From an uncultured Actinomycetes bacterium (GTDB taxonomy: Bacteria > Actinomycetota > Thermoleophilia > Gaiellales > F1-60-MAGs149), in NCBI GenBank assembly GCA_903873565.1, contig CAIQOY010000224.1:1-35191 (forward strand): DNA of 35,191 bases, given 5' to 3'. The notes under the pieces were generated by a model. That model saw only the letters and a list, made by a program, of their open reading frames with translations, had not been told where the DNA came from and did not search any database. Positions within the stretch are counted from its first letter, which is position 1. The number at the start of each line of letters is the position of its first letter. Positions 30,355 through 35,191 of the stretch are shown here, piece by piece. The translations under genes and the position numbers were made by a program.

Positions 30355-30972
30355 CTACGGGGTCGGGTACAGCCAGGAAAGCAGGCCGGTGGTGGGGGAG
30401 CCGGGGAGCTTGAACTGGTCGGTCATGACGACCTTGCCGTCGACCTCCTTCGTGGCGAAGGGCCGGCCGACGTAGAGGTTCCCGTTCTCGACCTTGTACT
30501 CGAAGCGGTTGAGCGGGCGGTTCGGCGGGCCCGCGGTGCGGATGCCCTCCGTGTCGTACTGGCCGCCGTGGCAGGGGCACGCGAAGTTCGTGGCCTTGAA
30601 CTGGACGGGGCAGCCGAGGTGCATGCAGGTGTTGGAGATGATCGTGAACTCCTCGGCGCCGTCGCGGCGGACGAAGGCGACACGGCGGTCGAGCTCGCCG
30701 AGCTCGCCGCGCTCGAACACGACGGGCTGGTACTCGCCCTCCTTGAACTGGTCGCTGTCGGCCGGGCCGAAGTTCGTCCAGTACCACTTCTCGCTGACGA
30801 AGGAGGGCCCGAGCACGTAGCCGATCGCCGGGACGGCGATGGCGACGCCGAGCAGCCCGCCCAGGCCGACGGTGGCGCCGGTCAGGAACTTGCTGCGGCT
30901 GATCACCGCGCGGGGGTCGTTGACGTCGCTGTAGGACGACGCGCCGGCCTTCTCGTTTCCGTTCTCACCCAC
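30355..30972 (-). CDS. qcrA: Menaquinol:cytochrome c reductase, Rieske iron-sulfur subunit
   Basis: A 205-residue Rieske protein. The [2Fe-2S] ligands are Cys116 and His118 in NTCMHLGCP and Cys132 and His135 in ACPCHGGQY. Cys121 and Cys134 can form the stabilising disulfide. One membrane anchor lies at about residues 31-55 after a hydrophilic start. The region before it reads VISRSKFLTG, close to but not a true twin-arginine signal. The start is GTG at 30972 with GGAGG at 30981-30985, the best ribosome binding site in the window. A TTGACA-containing promoter lies farther upstream, so this first gene of qcrABC, unlike most operon leaders here, has a proper 5' leader. Confidence 0.96.
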   Translation of the reverse strand: MGENGNEKAGASSYSDVNDPRAVISRSKFLTGATVGLGGLLGVAIAVPAIGYVLGPSFVSEKWYWTNFGPADSDQFKEGEYQPVVFERGELGELDRRVAFVRRDGAEEFTIISNTCMHLGCPVQFKATNFACPCHGGQYDTEGIRTAGPPNRPLNRFEYKVENGNLYVGRPFATKEVDGKVVMTDQFKLPGSPTTGLLSWLYPTP

Positions 30973-30980
30973 GGGTCGAG

Positions 30981-30985
30981 CCTCC
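30981..30985 (-). promoter_or_regulatory. Shine-Dalgarno GGAGG for qcrA
   Basis: GGAGG on the minus strand lies 8 bases before the GTG start of qcrA. It fixes the start codon and contrasts with the leaderless neighbours. Confidence 0.7.
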
Positions 30986-30997
30986 AGTCACCCGGAT

Positions 30998-31027
30998 ATC
31001 TTGGTCGCGCTGCGGGCGCGCTGTCAA
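30998..31027 (-). promoter_or_regulatory. Promoter of qcrABC with consensus -35 (TTGACA)
   Basis: Reading the minus strand, a perfect TTGACA (31022-31027) is followed after 18 bases by CAAGAT (30998-31003), a poor -10. GATATC a few bases on is an alternative at longer spacing. The following 25 or so bases form the leader with the GGAGG site. Confidence 0.5.
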
Positions 31028-31056
31028 AGTCGCATCGAACCGCACAAGCGCCCCGC

Positions 31057-31458
31057 TCACGCCTCGGCCTCCGCGGCGGCCTTCTCGAGCGAGCAGGAGT
31101 TGATGCAGTAGCGCAGGCCCGTCGGCTGCGGGCCGTCGGGGAAGACGTGCCCGAGGTGGCCGCCGCAGCCCGTGCAGACGACCTCGATCCGGCGCATGCC
31201 GTGGGACACGTCCTCGCGCGCCCCGACCCGCTCGTCCTCCACGGGACGCGTGAAGCTGGGCCAGCCCGTGCCCGAGTCGAACTTGTCGTCCGACGAGAAC
31301 AGCTCGGCGCCGCAGCCCGCGCAGCGGTACACGCCGGCGCCGTGGTCGTCCCAGTAGGCGCCGGTGAACGGCGGCTCGGTGCCGGCCTCGCGCAGCACGT
31401 GGTACTGCTCCGGCGTCAGCGCCTGGCGCCACTCGTCGTCGGTCTTCTGCATGCCCAT
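31057..31458 (-). CDS. msrB: Peptide-methionine (R)-S-oxide reductase
   Basis: A 133-residue MsrB, which reduces the R epimer of methionine sulfoxide in proteins. The structural zinc site is the two pairs Cys46/Cys49 (RCAGCG) and Cys95/Cys98 (CTGCGGHLGHVF). The catalytic cysteine is Cys118 in LRYCINS, and GTGWPSFTRPV is the substrate-side signature. No signal peptide is present, so it acts in the cytosol. It lies 15 bases after ubiD and is probably the last gene of the hemB operon. ATG at 31458 is used; the Met two codons on is an equally good start. Confidence 0.95.
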   Translation of the reverse strand: MGMQKTDDEWRQALTPEQYHVLREAGTEPPFTGAYWDDHGAGVYRCAGCGAELFSSDDKFDSGTGWPSFTRPVEDERVGAREDVSHGMRRIEVVCTGCGGHLGHVFPDGPQPTGLRYCINSCSLEKAAAEAEA

Positions 31459-31473
31459 GCTCAGGTGCCCCCG

Positions 31474-32997
31474 CTAGCCGCGGCGAAGCCTGGCGAGCAT
31501 ACCGCCGCCGCCCCCGGGCGCCGCGGGCGGCCGCGGCGTGTGGCGCCCCTCGAAGCCGGGCAGCGGGATCCCGAGCTCGGCCCAGCGCGCGTCGACCGCG
31601 GCCTTGACGTCGTCGGGGATGCGGTTGACCTCGGGCCAGCCGCGCGTGTAGCCCTCGCCCTCCCACTTGGCGGTGGCGTCGAAGCCGATCTTGCCGCCGA
31701 TCGCCTTCAGGCGGGCGGCGTGGTCGAGCTGGTCGAGCGGGCCGTACGACATCAGGATGTCGTGGGCCGGGTCGATGTTGGCGCCCATCTGCCAGACGAC
31801 CTCGGTGTAGTCGTGCACGTCGACCCAGTCGTCGACGATGATCACGGCCTTGGTGAGGGACAAGAGGCCCGTGCCCCAGATCGCGTTCATCACCTTCTGG
31901 GCGTGGCCGGGGAAGCGCTTGCGGATCGACACGATCGCGCAGTTGTGGAACGTGCCGGCGGCCGGCAGGTCGTAGTCGACGACCTCGGGCAGCGTCATCC
32001 GCACGGCCGGCAGGAAGATCCGCTCGGTGGCCTTGGCCAGCCAGAGGTCCTCGCAGGGCGGCGGGCCGACGACGATCGTCGGGTAGATCGGGTCGCGCCG
32101 CGACGTGATCGCCGTGATGTGCATCACGGGGAAGTCGTCGACGGGCGTGTAGTAGCCGGTGTGGTCGCCGAAGGGGCCCTCGGGGCGCAGCTCGCCGCGC
32201 TCGCAGTAGCCCTCGATCACGATCTCCGCGTTGGCGGGCACCTCGACGTCGATCGTCTTCGCGGGCACGACCTCGACGGGCGCGTCGCGCAGCCAGCCCG
32301 CGACCATGTACTCGTCGACGTGCTTGGGCAGCGGCATCGAGCCGCAGTAGGTCGTCGTCGGGTCGGTGCCGAGCGCGATCGCGACCTCCATCCGCCCCGC
32401 CCCCTCGGTCCAGTCCTGCGCGGCGTCCTTGTGGATCTGCCAGTGCAGGCCGAGCTCCGTGGCCGAGTGCTTCTGCAGCCGGTACATGCCGACGTTGCGG
32501 CCGCCCGTGACCGGGTCCTTCGTGATCACGTTGGCGAGCGTCACGTACGGGCCGCCGTCGTCCGGCCAGCAGGTCAGGACGGGCAGGAGGTCGAGGCTCG
32601 GCTCGGGCCAGACGACCTCCTGGCAGGGCGCCGAGCGCACGACCTTGGGCCGGGCGTCCGCGACCGACTTGAGCTGGCCGAGCTTCTTCACCTTGTCGGC
32701 CAGGCCGTCGGGCGGGCGCAGCTCGAGCAGGTCGGCGATCTCGTCGCCGATCGCGTCGAGCGAGTCGGCGCCGAGCGCCATCAGCATCCGCCGCTCCGTC
32801 CCGAACTGGTTGATCAGGACGGGCACGCGCGAGCCCTTGACGTTGGTGAACAGGAGCGCCGGGCCGCCGCCCTTCATCGCGCGGTCGGCGATCTCGGTGA
32901 TCTCCAGGTGGGGGTCGACCTCCTGCGTCACCTCGACGAGCTCGCCCGCGCGGCGCAGCATGTCGATCCAGTCGCGCAGGTCGCGGGGGCCGTTCAC
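31474..32997 (-). CDS. ubiD: UbiD-family decarboxylase (menaquinone pathway)
   Basis: A 507-residue UbiD-type decarboxylase that uses prenylated FMN made by UbiX. It begins RDLRDWIDMLRRAGELVEV and carries the UbiD hallmarks NVGMYRLQKHSATELGLHWQIHKDA (read in overlapping pieces), EIVIEGYCERGELRPEGPFGDHTGYY, with the conserved ExxP...E acidic residues at the active site, and CEDLWLAKATERIFLP. Given mqnA, C and E and the UbiE homologue in the window, the substrate is most likely a prenylated dihydroxynaphthoate. GTG at 32997 overlaps the stop of the upstream gene (GTGA). A Gly/Pro-rich basic tail closes the protein. Confidence 0.93.
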   Translation of the reverse strand: MNGPRDLRDWIDMLRRAGELVEVTQEVDPHLEITEIADRAMKGGGPALLFTNVKGSRVPVLINQFGTERRMLMALGADSLDAIGDEIADLLELRPPDGLADKVKKLGQLKSVADARPKVVRSAPCQEVVWPEPSLDLLPVLTCWPDDGGPYVTLANVITKDPVTGGRNVGMYRLQKHSATELGLHWQIHKDAAQDWTEGAGRMEVAIALGTDPTTTYCGSMPLPKHVDEYMVAGWLRDAPVEVVPAKTIDVEVPANAEIVIEGYCERGELRPEGPFGDHTGYYTPVDDFPVMHITAITSRRDPIYPTIVVGPPPCEDLWLAKATERIFLPAVRMTLPEVVDYDLPAAGTFHNCAIVSIRKRFPGHAQKVMNAIWGTGLLSLTKAVIIVDDWVDVHDYTEVVWQMGANIDPAHDILMSYGPLDQLDHAARLKAIGGKIGFDATAKWEGEGYTRGWPEVNRIPDDVKAAVDARWAELGIPLPGFEGRHTPRPPAAPGGGGGMLARLRRG

Positions 32998-33536
32998 GCG
33001 TCCCCCATCAGGCGGCGGTGCAGGGCCAGCGGCTCCTGCGCCTCGTCGTCGGCGACCAGCGCGGCGAGCGGGCCGCGGTCGCCGGCGCGCAGCGCGTCGA
33101 GGGCGCGGGCCAGGCGGTCGTCGCGGGGGCCGGCGAGGTGGCGGGCCGTGGCCAGCCAGAGCTCGGCGTCGGCGGGGCGCTCGGCCTCCGCGCGCTGGGC
33201 GGCGGCGAGGGTGACGAGGTCGGAGAGGGCGCTGATCGCCTCGACGTCGCCCGCGCGCGTGACCTGCACGAGGCCCGTCGCGTAGAGGTAGTCGCCGAGC
33301 AGGAGCGCCTGCTCGCGGTCGGGCGCCGCGAAGCCGCGGCCGCGCGGCGCGTGGTGCACGAGGAAGCCCTCGTAGATCGTCTCGACGCCCTCGGCGAGGT
33401 CGCCGCCGGCGATCCGGCCGAAGGCGTGGGCCGGCTCGCGCTCGTCGGCCGGCAGCGCGGAGCGCGCCCAGACGTCCGAGGCGGCCGCGGCGTGGTCGAC
33501 GATGGCGTCGACGGGGTCGAGGCCTACGCGAGCCAC
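32994..33536 (-). CDS. Degenerate prenyl-diphosphate-synthase-like protein (possible HepS-type subunit)
   Basis: A 180-residue protein of no named family that I can assign firmly. Its middle section, EGFLVHHAPRG followed by LLLGDYLYATGLVQVTRAGD and EAISALSDLVTLAAAQRAEA, aligns by eye with the region after the first aspartate motif of polyprenyl synthases (LVHDD...GDYLLARA...). The DDxxD motif is replaced by HHAPR, and the second aspartate motif and the GGKRxRP loop are absent. It is therefore unlikely to be catalytic alone. Bacillus HepS is a precedent for a motif-less partner subunit. GTG at 33536 lies inside the hemB end (13-base overlap), and its stop overlaps the ubiD start. The order hemB - this - ubiD fits a quinone role. 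Confidence 0.75.
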   Translation of the reverse strand: MARVGLDPVDAIVDHAAAASDVWARSALPADEREPAHAFGRIAGGDLAEGVETIYEGFLVHHAPRGRGFAAPDREQALLLGDYLYATGLVQVTRAGDVEAISALSDLVTLAAAQRAEAERPADAELWLATARHLAGPRDDRLARALDALRAGDRGPLAALVADDEAQEPLALHRRLMGDA

Positions 33537-34498
33537 TTGGCGGCGTCCACGGCGCCGTAGGTGATCGTGGCCCGCGCCCCGGCCCGGCGGATCGCGACCA
33601 GCGACTCGAGGTAGGCGTCGCGGAACGCGAACGCCCCGCGATCGGCGGCGTGGTGCAGCATCGCGTACTCGCCCGACACCTGGTAGGCGAGGACGGGCAG
33701 GTCGGTGGCGTCGGTGAGGTCGCGGATCACGTCGAGGTAGGCGAGGGCCGGCTTGACCATCAGCAGGTCGGCGCCCTCCTCTTCGTCGATCAGCCCCTCG
33801 CGGACGGCCTCCGCCCGGTTCGGGGGGTCGAGCTGGTGGGAGCGGCGGTCGCCCGCCGACGGCGCCGAGTGCGCGGCGTCGCGGAACGGGCCGTAGAAGG
33901 CGGAGGCGTACTTCGACGAGTACGAGAGGATGCCCACGGTCTCGGCGAAGCCCTCCTCGTCGAGGGCGTCGCGGATCACGGCGACGCGCCCGTCGAACAT
34001 GTCGCTCGGCGCGACCAGATCCGCCCCGGCGCGGGCGTGGGCGACGGCCGCCTTGGCGAGGATCGGCAGGCTGGCGTCGTTGAGGATCGTCCCGTCGTCG
34101 CCGACCAGGCCGCAGTGGCCGTGGTCGGTGTACTGGCAGAGGCAGACGTCGGTGGCGATCACGAGGCCGCCGGCGGCGGCCCGGATCGCGCGCACGGCGC
34201 TCGGCACCGGGCCGTCGGGGTCCCAGCTGGAGGTCGCCTCGGCGTCCTTGGCGTCCGGCAGCCCGAACAGGAGCACGCCGCCGACGCCGTGGGCCGCGGC
34301 CTCGGCGGCGGCCTCCGCGGCGAGGTCGGCGGACAGCCGGTCGACGCCCGGCAGCGACGCGACGGGCTCGCGCCGGCCCTCCCCCGGCAGCACGAACAGG
34401 GGCAGGATCAGCTGCGCCGGGTCGAGGTGCGTCTCGCGCACGAGCGCGCGCAGCGCGGGCGTGCGGCGCAGGCGGCGGGGGCGGGACTCCGGGAACAC
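33524..34498 (-). CDS. hemB: Porphobilinogen synthase (delta-aminolevulinate dehydratase)
   Basis: A 324-residue HemB, condensing two 5-aminolevulinate molecules into porphobilinogen for heme. The two substrate-binding lysines are Lys196 (SYSSKYASAFYGPFRDA) and Lys249 (LLMVKPALAYLDV). The zinc site is Cys119, Cys121 and Cys129 in DVCLCQYTDHGHCG, so this is the zinc-dependent form. APSDMFDGRV is also typical. The start is GTG at 34498 with a TACCCT box 6 bases upstream and no ribosome binding site. It leads the hemB - prenyl-synthase-like - ubiD - msrB unit, pairing heme and quinone supply for the neighbouring cytochrome bc complex. Confidence 0.97.
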   Translation of the reverse strand: MFPESRPRRLRRTPALRALVRETHLDPAQLILPLFVLPGEGRREPVASLPGVDRLSADLAAEAAAEAAAHGVGGVLLFGLPDAKDAEATSSWDPDGPVPSAVRAIRAAAGGLVIATDVCLCQYTDHGHCGLVGDDGTILNDASLPILAKAAVAHARAGADLVAPSDMFDGRVAVIRDALDEEGFAETVGILSYSSKYASAFYGPFRDAAHSAPSAGDRRSHQLDPPNRAEAVREGLIDEEEGADLLMVKPALAYLDVIRDLTDATDLPVLAYQVSGEYAMLHHAADRGAFAFRDAYLESLVAIRRAGARATITYGAVDAAKWLA

Positions 34499-34504
34499 GG
34501 CGGA

Positions 34505-34510
34505 AGGGTA
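34505..34510 (-). promoter_or_regulatory. -10 box (TACCCT) of a leaderless promoter for hemB
   Basis: TACCCT on the minus strand lies 6 bases before the GTG of hemB, identical in sequence and spacing to the RNase D promoter. Confidence 0.55.
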
Positions 34511-34521
34511 GGCGAGGAGCG

Positions 34522-34536
34522 CGGCCCGCCGGGCCG
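34522..34536 (-). terminator. Possible terminator hairpin after the protein kinase gene
   Basis: CGGCCC / GGGCCG with a 3-base loop forms a 6-base stem 2 bases after the kinase stop codon, and just before the hemB -10 box. No U-tract follows. Confidence 0.35.
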
Positions 34537-34538
34537 GG

Positions 34539-35191
34539 TCAGCCGGTCAGCGTCACGATGTCCGTGGCGGCGCCCGTGTCCTGCACGGTGGCCGTCGGAT
34601 CCTGCGTGGTGTCGACCGGCGCCGTGTCCGTGAAGATCTCGAACGTCTCGGTCGTCGAGGTCGCGGTGGTGTCGATCGGCGCGGTGTCGGTGAGGACGTC
34701 GGGCAGCGGCAGCTCGTCGCCCGTCACGGTCAGGGTCAGCGTGTCCGCCTCGGGCAGCGTGAAGGTGGGGATCGCGTCCCCGTCCGTCGTCGTCTCCTCG
34801 CCGCCCAGGAGGTCGGTCTCGGTCGTGGCCAGGGCGAGGGCGATGGCCAGCAGCGCGATGCCGCCCACGATCGCCGCGAGCGCCGCGTCCGAGAGGCCGC
34901 GCTTGGGCGCGACGGGCTGCGGCGGGCGCGCGGGCTCCGGCGGGACGAGCGCGGCGGGCAGCGGCACGCCGGCCATCGCGCGCAGGCGCTCGGCCACGAG
35001 CTGGGCGGGCGGCGGCGGGCGCTCCGGGTCCTCGGACAGGAGCGCCAGGGTGAGGCCGTTGAGGGCGGGCGGGATCTCCGCGGCGAGCGCGGCCGGGGCG
35101 GCGGGCTGCGCGGCGGGCTCGCGGCCCGTCAGGAGCAGGTAGAGCAGCCGCCCGAGGGCGCGCAGGTCGTCGGCGGCGGCCGGCTGCGGGC
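34539..35191 (-). CDS. Membrane Ser/Thr protein kinase, C-terminal part (5' end outside window)
   Basis: The frame runs in from the right edge, so only the C-terminal 216 residues are seen. They begin with the end of a kinase C-lobe: DDLRALGRLLYLLLTGREP matches the DxxxLGxxLYxLLTGxxP region of bacterial (PknB-type) kinases, followed by LLSEDPERPPPPAQLVAERL. A proline-rich basic juxtamembrane stretch and one membrane helix (AALAAIVGGIALLAIALAL) come next. An outside tail of about 110 residues rich in Thr, Asp and Glu closes the protein. It lacks PASTA repeats. Two imperfect 20-residue repeats (TDTAPIDTT and TDTAPVDTT) lie in the tail. The catalytic residues are not visible. Confidence 0.85.
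   Translation of the reverse strand, partial: PQPAAADDLRALGRLLYLLLTGREPAAQPAAPAALAAEIPPALNGLTLALLSEDPERPPPPAQLVAERLRAMAGVPLPAALVPPEPARPPQPVAPKRGLSDAALAAIVGGIALLAIALALATTETDLLGGEETTTDGDAIPTFTLPEADTLTLTVTGDELPLPDVLTDTAPIDTTATSTTETFEIFTDTAPVDTTQDPTATVQDTGAATDIVTLTG
34606..34695. repeat. Two imperfect copies of a 30-base unit at 60-base spacing in the kinase tail
   Basis: GTGGTGTCGACCGGCGCCGT at 34606 recurs at 34666 with few changes, exactly 60 bases (20 codons) apart. The repeat encodes the TDTAP(I/V)DTT units of the kinase's outside tail. Confidence 0.55.

Noticed and set aside
30568..33285. A 905-codon plus-strand frame opposite qcrA, msrB, ubiD and the prenyl-synthase-like gene
   Set aside because: It is antisense to four genes with clear motifs and has low-complexity Arg/Val/Asp-rich sequence.
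1..35191. Search for CRISPR arrays, insertion sequences, integrases, tRNA or rRNA genes, toxin-antitoxin or defence genes and long direct repeats
   Set aside because: None seen by eye. Gene composition and codon bias are uniform, with no sign of a transferred island.

Overview
The window is 35.2 kb of very GC-rich, densely packed bacterial chromosome with no mobile elements, rRNA, tRNA or CRISPR. Base composition, DUF3107, an actinobacterial style of gene content, futalosine-type menaquinone genes and a Bacillus-like qcrABC complex point to a deep-branching high-GC actinobacterium. A relative of the Thermoleophilia (Solirubrobacterales/Gaiellales) is my best guess, but this is inference from gene content and no marker gene in the window settles it. 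I support 38 protein genes (the first and last cut by the window edges). The longest gene-free stretch is only 157 bases (28590-28746), so there is no gap of 300 bases or more to explain.

Layout. 1-1259 (+): leuC (3' part) and leuD, leucine synthesis. 1256-2875 (-): an NTF2/SnoaL-like protein followed by an FAD monooxygenase-like protein. 2893-6295 (-): YchF, then an operon mce - DUF3107 - PAP2 phosphatase, then nicotinate phosphoribosyltransferase. 6358-9531: hutD (+) facing hutH and an orphan ABC substrate-binding lipoprotein (-). 9588-14634 (+): class III aminotransferase plus a coupled 98-residue unknown, then proB, proA and a GT4 glycosyltransferase. 14616-21593 (-): surface-sugar genes, namely a GT4-GT2 fusion, a LysR regulator, a membrane nucleotide-sugar dehydratase, a DUF354 protein and a DegT/DnrJ aminotransferase. 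21642-23271 (+): RNase D and a small membrane protein with a CPTC motif.

23244-34498 (-) is the most coherent part, a respiratory-chain region. The operon ubiX - ubiE/menG - polyprenyl synthase - mqnE - mqnA - mqnC makes menaquinone. It sits beside qcrA-qcrB-qcrC, a Bacillus-type menaquinol:cytochrome c reductase. Beyond that lies hemB - degenerate prenyl-synthase-like protein - ubiD - msrB. Quinone synthesis, tail synthesis, heme synthesis and the quinol-oxidising complex are thus side by side. MqnB, MqnD and the UbiA-type prenyltransferase are not in the window. The window ends in a membrane Ser/Thr protein kinase (34539-35191).

The most striking non-coding signal is that nearly every operon-leading gene has a TANNNT-like -10 box about 6-8 bases before its start codon, and usually no Shine-Dalgarno sequence. 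This is the signature of leaderless transcripts. Genes inside operons are instead coupled by GTGA/ATGA/TGATG overlaps or carry a purine-rich ribosome binding site. I found no clearly new defence or mobile system. The best leads for new biology are the degenerate prenyl-synthase-like protein in the heme/quinone operon, the CPTC membrane protein, the 98-residue partner of the aminotransferase, and the orphan lipoprotein-hutH pair.
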